A stretch of DNA of 64,000 nucleotides from Tubulanus polymorphus (taxonomy: Eukaryota > Nemertea > Palaeonemertea > Tubulaniformes > Tubulanidae), in NCBI RefSeq assembly GCF_964204645.1, contig NC_134030.1, positions 10,228,278 through 10,292,277 on the forward strand, read 5' to 3'. The position numbers and the translations under genes are program-made. The number at the start of each line of letters is the position of its first letter. The first letter of the stretch is position 1. Shown here piece after piece: positions 23,619 to 34,437 of the stretch. The notes under the pieces are model-generated. The model was not told the origin of the DNA. It worked only from the letters and a program-made list of their open reading frames with translations, and made no database searches.

Positions 23619-24660
23619 CCTGCTCGCGTTTCACATTCTGGTTGTTTTCTTCATAGACCTCTCTAAATATCCAATTCAATACGACATCACGGGGTATTTT
23701 AGCCACCTTTTTGATAATCGCATTGGGCAAGAATAATCAACGCAATATGACAACGATGAAAAAATTGGATATTTCTAAGATAGTTGGCAAGCTTCCATGT
23801 TTGCGCTCGTAGTGTTGTAAGGATGCATGCCCGGTTGTGAACAACCACAATTAATTAGCCTATCAAAAACAATGATATTATCAATTATAGTTTTTGCGAT
23901 GTTCAACTTGAATCCTGATCAAGAGATGGTAAACATATTTAGCTAATTATAGAGCAAAACGATAAACTGCCACATAAAACTTTCTAATAGTGGAATAAAT
24001 ACACCGGAAATGGGCATTCATTTGATCTCCGACGATTACAGCGTGTTTGAATCTCAATATTAAGTACGGCCTACAGCACCGGGTTATCGCGAAAAAGATA
24101 TTGTGTAAATGATTCGCTGTATTTTACGTATGCATGGATTATGGAAATGTAAATACTCAAATGTATAACACTTCATTAATTTTTCTAAAATATTTATCAC
24201 TGCGCTAGCGATTTTAAGAAAAATACTTTGTAATAAATCAATGACATTGTCGGGACATTTTCCAGAACGGTCGTCGTGCGTTCACGTGGTGGACGGGTTC
24301 TCAATTGATTCGGGAAAATCCCGAAAAATCTGAATTAGAATTAGATTTCCTTACGTAAATAATTTCGAACATTCGATTACGCACCGACGAAAATAGATTC
24401 AATTCAATAAACCGTCGACAATTCAATTCGTAATTCGAAAAACAGCTTTATTCATGTCTGAAGATAAAGCAACGCGTGATTATTGTCATTATCACCGATA
24501 AATTATTGCATATTCACGTAGCGCCTTAAACGTGTTCTGGTTTGAAATTGTGTAACTTATTTCACCTGGAAGAATGAATTCCTTTATTTGCAATGATGTC
24601 GATTTTCTGTAAAAGTATATGAGATTTGCAAGAATCGATAGTAACTGATAACTTATCAAA

Positions 24661-24740
24661 ATAATTCTTTGTGGTCCACATTAATACTGCACCCTGAGTG
24701 CTGATGGGTGTAGTATAAGTGTGAACCACGAAGAATAATT
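24661..24740. repeat. Hairpin MITE, about 33-bp arms
   Basis: Left arm ATAATTCTTTGTGGTCCACA then TTAATACTGCACC; right arm GGGTGTAGTATAAGTGTGAACC then ACGAAGAATAATTAT. Nearly perfect foldback with a loop of about 14 bases. Confidence 0.8.
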
Positions 24741-24839
24741 ATTAGTTACTATCATGTTTTTGCATATTCGAAATATGTATTCCCTGAATTCATTTGGAAG
24801 TTAAAGTTATCTTAAATAGGGGTTGTCCCTGTTATTTAT

Positions 24840-24975
24840 TTGGTTGGTAAATTTCGTTTGATTTTTTGATCGAGTTCTCTCTTACATACCCACCACACCT
24901 GCCGGGAGCCTACAGGTGGTTTGATTTCGAAATCCGAAATCGAAGTACAGATATAGTTGTGTGATTTGCAGTTGA
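24840..24975 (+). repeat. Diverged direct repeat, copy 1
   Basis: Shares with 25617-25765 the order TTGGTA(A/G)ATTTCGTTTGA, CACCACAC(C/T)TGCCGGGAGC, GGTTTGATTT and CGAAATCGAA(G/C)TACAGATA. Part of an older segmental duplication in the Ig-gene region. Confidence 0.65.
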
Positions 24976-25339
24976 GTTTTGCAGAATGTTTTGTTTCAAA
25001 TCGAAGTATATAATTGGGAAATTCGGTTCCGGTTTATTCAAACAATCTTCCATTCAGTCTGAACCGGCAAGCGACTTAAAGGGTGAATTTTCTTGGCTGC
25101 CTAATCTAATGCGGTTATTACACATAAACGTAGTCTAAAACGCATACACGCGTTGTGGGGGATAATACCAAATAATCTTTCGCACAACCGGAGATTGAGG
25201 CAAAAACAACTAAATCTGTGTAGATAGAAAGAAACAATGGCGGATCCAATTCGATTCAGTCGGTATCATTTGCAAAAGTCACAAACCCAGAATCAAATAG
25301 TTGAACAGAATCAAAAAGGTTATTTAATGCTGTACTCAT

Positions 25340-25450
25340 CTTTCAAGTGTTACTTCTCCCCAGGGAGAGATGACTGATATACGAAAAGAGTTGGTTGGGG
25401 TAATTATACCAAGTTTGGAGCCCATTTGAACTTGACTCTAGTTTGGATAC
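25340..25450 (+). repeat. SINE 3' fragment
   Basis: Contains TGTTACTTCTCCCCAGGGAG followed by AGATGACT and ATACCAAGTTTGGAGC, the 3' half of the SINE family at 48424-48690 and 59232-59560. No tRNA-like head remains. Confidence 0.65.
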
Positions 25451-25616
25451 CTGCGCTATATAAATGCCAATTATTGTTGTTATTTGAAAAATGTATCAGA
25501 AAATTGCGAATTTTCTGTTGACAATATTGAAACCATTTTCAATGAGTGACGTCACGAAGCAGTTCATGCCAAGAACTCGCATCCGGGCATCGCCGGTGAT
25601 TTTTTTTTAAATCTTG

Positions 25617-25765
25617 AAATATGGATTGGCTCTGTTATTCATTTGATTGGTAGATTTCGTTTGAGTTGGTATCCCTTTCAAAACCACCACACTTGCCGGG
25701 AGCGAAAAAGGGGGTTTGATTTTGAAATCGGAAATCGAACTACAGATACATTTGTGTGTGATGGG
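25617..25765 (+). repeat. Diverged direct repeat, copy 2
   Basis: Counterpart of 24840-24975. It runs directly into the TA microsatellite. Confidence 0.65.

Positions 25766-25768
<3 letters not shown>

Positions 25769-25849
<81 letters not shown>
25769..25849. repeat. (TA)n microsatellite
   Basis: About 80 bases of uninterrupted TA. All Tyr-Ile repeat ORFs here are artefacts. Confidence 0.97.
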
Positions 25850-25853
<4 letters not shown>

Positions 25854-26508
25854 ACACTCGAATATAAAAGAAACACATTGATTTCTTTTTTCGAAAAAGC
25901 TCCAAGTTCTCATGCTCAATTGATTCATAAAGAACCGGTCCACGGGTTCTGAATGCCTTCGAGAAAATCCGTCAAAATCTGAATCACTCAAATTCCATTC
26001 GAACCTGCACTTACAATTACAAAAATAGATTTAACATATACAACGCATTTTATATTTCGAAAAACAACTTTATTTTGGTGTAAAGATAAATTAACAATCT
26101 AAGTAGCCATTAGAAAAATTTTTCGTGTCGCAATATTTGTATAATTGTAGAAAAAAACGTGTTTATTGCATCCGAGCATGTTACTTAAATAATTCGCGTT
26201 TATGTAGATTTGATGTGAAAAGGGCCTAAGATTTATACCATACATAAAAATTACCAGATGAGCTTAGTATCAGTGTGGACAATTAAGAAAAATTTTACTC
26301 GAGAAACATAAGCATATCATGATAAGTTATTAGCTGCCTACATACGTATATACTTATTTTGTAAAATAGTCCCAGTATACATTGTTCTCAAAAACACGAG
26401 TACACGCGAGTAATAAAACATGCTTACATGAATAGATATGTTTGAATTATGTATAATCTACTATAAAATCTAACTTAATTCATACACTCTCCCGTCACGT
26501 AAATACAT

Positions 26509-28433
26509 CTATTCACGCCCGTATGTCAGAAAAATGGCCGAAACTACGACACCTGCTATGGCGAGTAGTTTCCTCGCTGACGTGGCCAATGCCGAGTTCT
26601 CGTCTATGCATCCCAAAACCTTCAATCTGAGCGACGCTCCTTTTCGTTGCCGCGAACGACCAACAAGATAATGATCAACTTGATCGCTATAGCAGTACAT
26701 GCGTTTCATGTGATCCGCGCAGGTGATTGGAACGCTACCTCGCATTGTATAGGTCTTGACGACCCCTGCAGCTTGAGGGCAACCGAGACTGAAACAGAAA
26801 GCGGAGTTGATATTTGATATACATTGTCGCCTCATATTTGTATTCGTTATATTCGATGCAAAATCTTTTAATACTTTCAACTGTATGGAATTGAAATGCA
26901 TATTTATAATAATTGATAGTGATAAACAACAACCGCGACGAGAATCATTATAAATTCTACTTACACATTGCTGCATTTAGAAACTTCTTCCACTGTACCG
27001 TTGTATGTCGTTTTCAAATGAGTTAGGTCAGACCCGATGTTTGCGAAGACGCTTTTGACGGGGACGTAACTCTGGACTTGGCAGCCATACGCATTTAACG
27101 TATCGTTGCTCACTGGTTTCTGAATGTCTATTGTTATTTCGCTATCATCAGCAAGTACTTCTCCTCTACTGAAGGTGTATGTTATTGGAGCATCGCTACG
27201 CCAGGACACTTGACCCAGGTCGACCCACTGAACAACCGACGGTGGGGCTGAAAAGGAAAAGAACACTTTCAAAGATCGAGAATCGTCTTCCTTACAGTTT
27301 CTCATAGCGGCGCGAAAGCTTCGTAAAAACCTACCGATAATCACAAGATCGAGGTATCGAGCTGTAGTTGTATCGTTCATCGCGACACAAAAATACCTCC
27401 CGACATCGGCAGCAATCACACCTTAACGGAAAAACAAGAAATCGTGGAATATAAAACAAATGAGAAAAGATCAACAAATCGATTTTTGATATTACCAGTT
27501 ATTTTCAGAGTAGAACCAAAAAAAGTGAATCTCGTAACACCTGAGAACTCGGAAACAAACGAGCCTGATTTCGCGATCCATAGTTCATCACCACCGTTAG
27601 TCGACTTCAGCCAACCGACTTCATGTTGGGTACTGGTCTAATGTGAGTGAGAAGATGAATGATATGATATCAAAATGCAGTTCACAGAATGTGCGTGGCC
27701 CTCGTTACCTGTTCAAGCGCGATTAGAAAAAGCTACCGAAAACGAACTAGCGAAAACCGGTTCCACTTGCCGTGAGTTTCGGGTGGTGACTTCAAATTGA
27801 AAATTGATGAAAAATGTATGGAGATGTTAATATGGCAAAGAATCACTAAGTATTCAGGGCCAATGTGGGTAGAAAATGTAATCTTTGCCTTAGAATGCAT
27901 CGCATAGTCTCTATTAATGTTTAATGAAGTTTTCTGGGATAGGGTCCGTTGACCCCATTGAGAACTTCATGTCTCAAGCAGCCGAGAGCACAAGAAGAAA
28001 TTGCGCATTTTTTTGAAAAAATTAAAAAGTGCAAGGACATTTTCTAAACATTTCCAAAAATACCTCAAATAAGTACATGTATATATTTCCATAATTCACA
28101 TTCTTTTCAACATTTGTCTCTACATAATCTTTACGTCTTTACTATTTTGGTAAATATCTACTTACCAGTGTGCATATCAGATTAACGTTTGTGCCCAACT
28201 CAACATCGTTCGCTGAACCTGAAATCATAAAACTTGGTAAAATGCAACCTCGCTTAACAGGGTTTGATTGATATTGATTGATCGCGTTGTGTATAATGTA
28301 TGTTTGAAATATTTCCGTATGAAATTCATAACATGTACGTGTTTATTTGGAATTCAGCGATCTTATTTAGTAAAAACCTACCTTGTAGGAAAAGGCAGCC
28401 GAAAACTATCAGAATTTTAATAGTTCGTTCCAT
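26509..28433 (-). CDS. Membrane-anchored Ig-domain protein, intact copy (B)
   Basis: Predicted 298-aa cell-surface protein; no specific family recognised. Exons, minus strand: 28433-28382, 28218-28166, 27637-27496, 27421-27335, 27247-26965, 26788-26509; phases close and the frame runs from ATG to stop. Residues 1-17 form a signal peptide (MERTIKILIVFGCLFLQ). Residues 18-111 form one V-type Ig domain: C33, W44 and D88-V-G-R-Y-F-C94, with C33-C94 as the expected disulfide. Residues 112-275 have several cysteines and N-glycosylation sites (NDT, NGT) but no clear second Ig fold. Residues 280-293 are hydrophobic with a five-residue tail, fitting a membrane anchor or a GPI signal. Pseudogene relatives lie on both sides. 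A role in recognition or adhesion is plausible but not shown. Confidence 0.85.
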
Positions 28434-28739
28434 CCTGCTCGCATGTCTCATTCTGGTTATTTTCTCCAATGAGCTCTCTCAGATATCCAATTCAATACGA
28501 CGTCATAAAACGTTCTACTTAATTTGCATGGGCAAAAATAATCAACAAGATATCGTCACAATTAAAAAATCGGATATTTGGCAAGCTTCCATGTTTGCAC
28601 TGCATTATTACGGCATAGTGTTGTTTGTGTTGGAAACAGAACCCGGTTCTGAACGGGGAGTGGTGGGGGAGGGGGCAGTCCCCGACATCTGCCTATCAAA
28701 AGCCAAGCCATGGACGGTATATATAAACAAATGAATATA

Positions 28740-30130
28740 GTTTTTGCTACTTTTTAATCCTTTCAAGTCGAATTATACTCTGAACTTGCTCCAGGCCCGA
28801 GATTTTATCTTATCCCTCAAAGCCATCCACGTCATTAACATCAGGAGATAATTCAACCGTCCGGGATATTTTCTTTATTCATAAGGTTTTTAAGTTACCC
28901 GTCGTTAATCATGTCAGCGTAAGTGCGAAAATAAGACTTGAATTGTTTATCACAAAATGCGTTCACTCTATTTCGACTTCGTTCTTATTTTGGGAAAAAA
29001 ATCATGTTTGATCCTATGAATGTTAAGAATTCTTGTTATTGTAACGAACTTCGGGGATTTTTCCACACTTCACTTCGCCCGCTAGCTTGTCAATAATTCT
29101 ATTCATATTTTTATCTAATGTCGAGCGGCGTCTATTTCTGGATACAGATATTGTTTAGAGTTGTGGAGAATTCGCTTCCCTAATCGAGAACCTATTCATC
29201 GAAAACGCGATCAATAATTCATCAGAGATATTGTCACGCGATATTAATAAGCTAGTCAGTCAACTCTGCAAAAACTCGTTACGAAATACATACAAAACAC
29301 CTTACACAATAATTTTCTGAGCATAAACAATCAGGGACCAGTCACCGGTCTACGAAATCCCATATCACATGAAAATAGGGGCCATGCATAAAGTACATTG
29401 CAAATCGTGTGGTTGTTTGTTTGAATTTTCTCACCTTTTATCTTTGTTTATAGCCTGAAAACCCGTACAAAAACGTACAGGGGGAGGGGTAAGCTATAAG
29501 CGCACAAATACCCCCTATGTTTTTTTTTGGGGGGGGGATTGCCTAAGAATTCCCCTTTCTCGGTCTTTCGCTTCGTTGGCGGTACTTCTTTTACTTCATA
29601 GTCTGAAACGAATTGACGATCCTTTATTCTCGTCCAAATCCCCGATCAGCAGAAAGTTTGTACTCTCGTGCTGGTCGACCAGTTGATACCGTGCGTATAT
29701 TGTAGAGAGACAATCGTAATAATTCTAACTATATAGGAGAATGCTAACTGGTATATTTTCGATGATCTGACGTGAAGATCATTTATTGATGATGTCAAAG
29801 CTCGCGACTCGCAGGTCGGCCTTTTCGTTAAAGTATCCGGAGCTCACCACTCTCGCAGGTCGGCCCTTGTCGGTTTCAGAACTTACTCTCAGCTGAACTG
29901 AACTCAGCTGAACTGAACTATCTCAAAAATGTTTATTAGATATTTATAAGTGAGTGCCAAACTTACAATTTACTATTCAGAACTTTGATGATATTAATAA
30001 TATTTCTCCAAATTTGGTAATTACTAAATCAATAGAGTGTCTACTACAATAGTTATTTTACTGATAATCATAAGATATACATTTTGACATTGAAACTATT
30101 CTGCTAAAATCCTCATTTCATAACACGTCT
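28740..30130. other. Gene-free stretch between Ig copies
   Basis: AT-rich with no supported ORF. Contains G-rich runs near 29480-29540 and a short duplicated motif CGCAGGTCGGCC at about 29810-29865. Confidence 0.4.
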
Positions 30131-30134
30131 TTCG

Positions 30135-30535
30135 TCGTTTCCGAATGTTTCGGGTCAGACTCGATGTTTGCGAAGACGCTCTTGACGGGGACGTAACTCT
30201 GGACCTGGCACGCGTATGCATCTAAACATACCGTCGCTTACTGGATCCCGAATCGTTATTTCACAGCCGCCAGGACGTACTTCGCCCATGCTCAAGTAGT
30301 ATACGCAATTGGCACGCCTTACTCCAACGCACTCGACCCAAGGTCGACCCACTGAACAATCGCTGGTGGTGCTGAAAAAGGACGACCTATTTCAAAGATC
30401 GAATCTTTCCTAATTTTTCACAGCGAAGCCTTCACCAAAAGCACAAGATCAAAGTATCTTCTTTCAGTTTGATTATTCATGTCAAGACAAATATACCCCC
30501 TACATCGGCAGCGACCCCACCTTACCACACCTTAA
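30135..30535 (-). pseudogene. Ig-domain gene remnant (copy C)
   Basis: Aligns with exons 4 and 5 of the intact gene on the minus strand. The exon-4 part gives GVAADVG and then shifts frame, losing the conserved YFC. The exon-5 part (30352-30155) keeps stretches such as CCCGTCAAGAGCGTCTTCGC but is also shifted. No other exons are seen nearby. Confidence 0.75.
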
Positions 30536-30597
30536 CAGAATATCAGATATGCTAAATGTATCAGTATAGACCATATAATAAGATAAATACGAGATCA

Positions 30598-31030
30598 AAC
30601 TATGGGCCCAGGGACATCACGCCCTCTTGGGAAATGGTTTGAAATGCTCAACAAATAGAAAATTTCAATATTCAATGCCCCCTGGTGAACATATTAAGAA
30701 AACAATGACCTTAAAAGTTACCACACTCATAGAACATATCACTAGCTTCAATCGTCAATTGTGGTTACATATATGAAAATACTTATATATTCAGCTATCT
30801 AACGCCCCCTGGTGACCATACACAAAAGCCAATGACCACAATCGTAGAACATGTCACAAGCTACATCATTTTTGCAATTCAATGTGGTCACAAAATATGC
30901 CTGGGTACCAATACAATATGAAGATATGTAACTTATTCGACTATTTAGCACCCCCTGGTGACCAAATACAACAACCGATGACCTGAAAACTCTTCACAAT
31001 CATAGAACAAACTTCCCAAAATAAACTGGA
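30598..31030 (-). repeat. Tandem repeat with CTCF-like motifs, array 1
   Basis: Minus-orientation counterpart of 53565-54235. It begins with the inverse of the element end (CCCAGGGAC) and holds about three diverged units. On the minus strand the units carry TTCACCAGGGGGCATTG, GGTCACCAGGGGGCGTTA and GGTCACCAGGGGGTGCTA. The first two closely match the vertebrate CTCF core (CCACCAGGGGGCGC); the last is weaker. Confidence 0.75.
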
Positions 31031-31144
31031 ATCTATTATATCACGTTTTGATATTCATTCACTCGAATTAAGCGAAAATACCGTATCTAATATGTAGTAT
31101 CATACAATGATTTTATTTCTTACCCGCATTAGAACCTCGCTGAC

Positions 31145-31500
31145 GGTGATATCATCCTCCCCCGGCAGGGATTCGAACCTGATGGCATCGAGATTGCCAC
31201 GGCACGAAACCCTGCCATAATCGATCGTGTGCGCAGATACATGCGCAGTTCAGATGATGTGATTTTTAGCCAATCAGAAATCCCGTTTTATCTTAGCCCG
31301 GGTTTTCCCATTTATAGTTCTTCCTTGAAATTTGCCTCAACGATTATACAACGAGCAATCTGATTGGTGCCGCCAGTTTTCGCTCGGAAAGCTGCGCATG
31401 TACCTACGCACCCGGTCTACTGATGCAGGGGTTCGTGCCGTGGCTGAGCGTAGCGATGCCATCAGGTTCGAGTCCCTGCAGAGGGAGGATGGGTGATATC
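31145..31500. mobile_element. Inverted pair of tRNA-like sequences (foldback)
   Basis: 31150-31215 and 31425-31495 are inverse copies. The right copy reads GCCGTGGCTGAGCG and, further on, AGGTTCGAGTCCCTGC, resembling tRNA A and B boxes. Related single copies occur at 35385-35530 and 60774-60985. Probably a SINE or MITE with tRNA-derived ends; it does not fold as a whole tRNA. Confidence 0.6.
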
Positions 31501-31642
31501 GGTTGGTTGAAGGTGGCTTATGATCACACGCACCTATGGCTGGTTAAATCGGATTCGTTAGTTGCCGAAGTATCTTGTTCGAGATTCATTGTGTCTATAA
31601 TGGACCTAATAATAAATATGGTATTTCTGATATTTCTTTTTA

Positions 31643-31725
31643 GCCCAGTTGGAACCTTGGTCCCAGCGGGCTATTGCGTTCATTTTTCGTCCGTCGATCC
31701 GTCCGTCCGTAGACGGAATCCAGTT
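31643..31725 (+). repeat. Hairpin-plus-GTCC repeat
   Basis: AGCCCAGTTGGAACCTTGGT then CCCAGCGGGCT forms an imperfect hairpin, followed by (CGTC)n and AGACGGAATCCAGTTATTTT. Same family as 35535-35625 (minus) and 52969-53065 (plus). Confidence 0.75.
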
Positions 31726-31997
31726 ATTTTGAAGTTTTGTTCTATGATAAAGTTGACCCGACCGGCCGCCTATCTACCCCGTCCATTACTTTTTTCTAAT
31801 CGTGATCAATTTTACCGTTATAGACCCGGCAGCTATAGAAGTGAACTGATTAGAAATTTAATTGCATTCCACAAAAAATACCCGGCCGCTGCGGAGTAAC
31901 AAGGTATCGTTTTTGTTTAGCCCTATGCTCAAACAACGCGATAGAAACCCATATAACATGATCAACGACGGGTAACTAAAAAAACGTTATGAATACA

Positions 31998-32085
31998 TGG
32001 CCCGGACACACTGGGCGATTCCGTCGCCCGATTTCGTCGCCCGACGAAATCGCCGGTAAAATTGCCCAGTGTGTCCGGGTACATC
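31998..32085. mobile_element. Palindromic MITE, copy 1
   Basis: Ends CCCGGACACACTGGGCGATT and its near-exact inverse, enclosing GATTTCGTCG/CGACGAAATC. The related copy at 32510-32645 has the same CCAGTGTGTCCG ends. Confidence 0.8.
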
Positions 32086-32086
32086 T

Positions 32087-32412
32087 TCACCCGTCAAGGG
32101 ATTCGAACCCACTACGCTAAAGCTGTTCGCCGAACTCCTTGACCTCACGAGTCGTTGGAGTCGTTACTAGCCGACCAGATTCCGGTCGTACCAATCACAG
32201 CGCTTGTGACAAACGACTTAAGGCTTCTATATTGGTTTTCCCGTTAAATGGACCAATCAGCGAACGTTTTACTGAACAATGAAGTATTTCGCAAATCGAT
32301 ATGACGTCATGCGCAACAGCGCCAGTAATGAAATCACGCTTCGTGAGGCCAGGGGGCTGGTGGAAGCGAGTTCGGGAGTGATACCGGACCCCTGGTAAGC
32401 GAGGATGGTCCG
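32087..32412. repeat. Left arms of nested inverted repeats
   Basis: 32087-32150 (TTCACCCGTCAAGGGATTCG, then AACCCACTACGCTAAAGC) is the inverse of 33338-33395. 32365-32412 (TACCGGACCCCTGGTAAGCG then AGGATGG) is the inverse of 33302-33345. The right arms flank the hAT-like element at 32893-33301, so the structure is composite. B-box-like GATTCGAAC is included. Confidence 0.65.
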
Positions 32413-32509
32413 GGTACGGCGATCAGTCGCCTCGAGCGCCGTATTAACCAGCCAATCACGGCTCTTCGATTTATTAAAGGTGGCACTAGCAGCTGGTCGT
32501 TTCAAAATA

Positions 32510-32645
32510 AGCGGCGCTGTTCGCCGATTCGTCGGCCGACGAGATCGCCCAGTACAGTGTGTCCGCGTGTCGGCGATCAAATCGGTAATAAAATCGGCGG
32601 CGATTTCGTCGGCCGACGAAATCGCCCAGTGTGTCCGCGGCTTAA
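32510..32645. mobile_element. Palindromic MITE, copy 2
   Basis: Contains the perfect palindrome TTCGTCGGCCGACGAA (about 32608-32623) and CAGTGTGTCCGCG ends, with a shorter partial repeat near 32535. Related to 31998-32085. Confidence 0.75.
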
Positions 32646-32892
32646 TACGGCAACGAATGATAAACCTAATCATGTCAATGCAAGCGCCGTAATAGAGCTT
32701 GAGCCGTTTTTACAAAATGCATTCATTCATTTAATTTCTCTCAACTGCGTTTCCCCTTTTTGGAAAAAAAAGTAATCCTGTCTACGTACAATTCTATTAG
32801 TATAAAAGCTGAAATAAAAAGAATTTCCTGATTTTATTTTTCAGGAGACGAGGGAGGTCGATTTATATCATCGTTGAGGTATAAACTACCTC

Positions 32893-33301
32893 CTTCACGA
32901 CTGTCAAGGGCGGATCCAGCATATTACAGGGTACCCCTTCCCCTGTATTCGAAGGTCCCTGCAAATGTCTACCCCGAGAAATCCTAAGTGATCTTTATTC
33001 AATGAATATGAAACTAAGAGAAGTGGTATATCCTCGTGCAAAATGATAAATATACAACTGGTATTGTGATTTTGGTAATGTGTATTTTATTATCAATTTC
33101 ATGGATGTCATTGTTCAACTTCGTGGAAATCTCACCAAATTCTTCACAAAACATTTCTTTTGTCGAGTACCCTCTCTCGGTCGTTGGCCATAAGGGCTAT
33201 GTCGTTACGCGCCATGCATCGCCATTACGGTAACATTTCATATGGTTCCTTTTTTCTTCCCTGGAACCCACCCCTACAAAAAGTCCTAGATCCGCCCCTG
33301 T
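32893..33301. mobile_element. hAT-like MITE with GGCGGATCCAG ends
   Basis: The left end AAGGGCGGATCCAGC and right end CTAGATCCGCCCCTG are inverse. Similar ends bound 46911-47152 and 61690-61971. CAGGGGYGGATCCA termini are known from hAT-type non-autonomous elements. No transposase ORF. Confidence 0.65.
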
Positions 33302-33395
33302 TCATCCTCGCTTGCCAGGGGTCCGGTATCACTCCCGAGTTCGGGGAAAAGCTTTAGCGTAGTGGGTTCGAATCCCTTGACGGGTGAAGATGGTC
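33302..33395. repeat. Right arms of nested inverted repeats, tRNA-like
   Basis: Inverse of 32365-32412 and 32087-32150. Includes TTTAGCGTAGTGGGTTCGAA then TCCC, which looks like a tRNA B-box region. Confidence 0.65.
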
Positions 33396-34084
33396 CCTGT
33401 TGTGAAAAACGGGGCGCAAATGAAAGCAAACCAGAATATTTTGGAAAAATAGACGCAACGAGGAGCGCACTCTTCAGGATTTCATCTTCGCCTGGAACCT
33501 AAATCTCAATGCAGTAAAATTCTAGAAAGCACTTTGCACCAGGTCTTCATTTACCAAAATATAATGTTTACGAAAATACACCAAAAAGCATTTTCCAAAG
33601 TTTTCTGGGGCCTCTCGTTTGCTGTGAATATAAATGCCCTTTTCATAAGTTATGCTACTCTCAACAGCGTGCCTGATCCACCCCCGATTAGATATTACCC
33701 ATAAAAACTAAGGTTCTTCGCATGACGAAACAGCAGTCAATCTGGTCGCGACGATGATGAATGTGCAAGCCGCTAAAAATCGAGTCACAGCCGACTGACA
33801 ACTGACGGCCAATATGATGCGACCGATATCGGCCGTGACGAAACTACATGTACCCACATAACTTTTCGGATTTTTCTGGATGACCCAAGTTGACCCGACC
33901 GGTCGCCAGTTTTCGTCCGGTTTACGTCAATTCGGGCCGGCAAAATCGTGTACCGGTATACATTATATCGTTGTACCATTTCTCGGGCATTCCGGTTAAA
34001 TCCAACACAAAGTCTGGTATGATTTGAAATAATTCTATATTTTCATAAATGCACAGCCAAACATATATACATGCAGTATTCTAT

Positions 34085-34206
34085 CGTATACCTATATCTC
34101 AACGAACTTCTCGGGACTAGGAAACCTGTTCGTTAAAACCGATAGTTCTCGTTATCTCGGTCTGTAATATTAACCGATAAATCGTTATAACGAGTTTCCA
34201 CTGTAT
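34085..34206. mobile_element. Partial pogo/Tigger-like MITE
   Basis: The right end GTTATAACGAGTTTCCACTG before TA matches the terminus of the complete element next to it. The left end is decayed. Lies immediately beside 34218-34395. Confidence 0.6.
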
Positions 34207-34217
34207 ACATAATAATA

Positions 34218-34395
34218 CAGTTGAACCTCGTTATAACGAACTCGGTCGGATACAACGATTCATCAGATATTAGATAAAAAATTTTGTCCCAAGTAGGACA
34301 ATTTGATGATTTTCATACTGTGGTTATAACGAACTATCGGTTCTAACGAACATATTTTCTGGTTGCGTGAAGTTCGTTGTAACGAGGTTCCGCTG
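34218..34395. mobile_element. pogo/Tigger-like MITE, 178 bp
   Basis: Starts CAGTTGAACCTCGTTATAAC and ends with its inverse (GTTGTAACGAGGTTCCGCTG), flanked by TA on both sides. These termini and the TA duplication are typical of Tc1/mariner-superfamily pogo elements. Located just 3' of HAUS5. Confidence 0.85.
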
Positions 34396-34437
34396 TATAC
34401 ACGTGAACTACAGTAATCAACGACCAGTGATCTTCCG

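Noticed and set aside
25607-25991. Tyr-Ile repeat ORFs
   Set aside because: Translation of a (TA)n microsatellite.
28300-28734. 144-residue plus-strand ORF
   Set aside because: Antisense to the signal-peptide exon and upstream region of the Ig gene; no domain.
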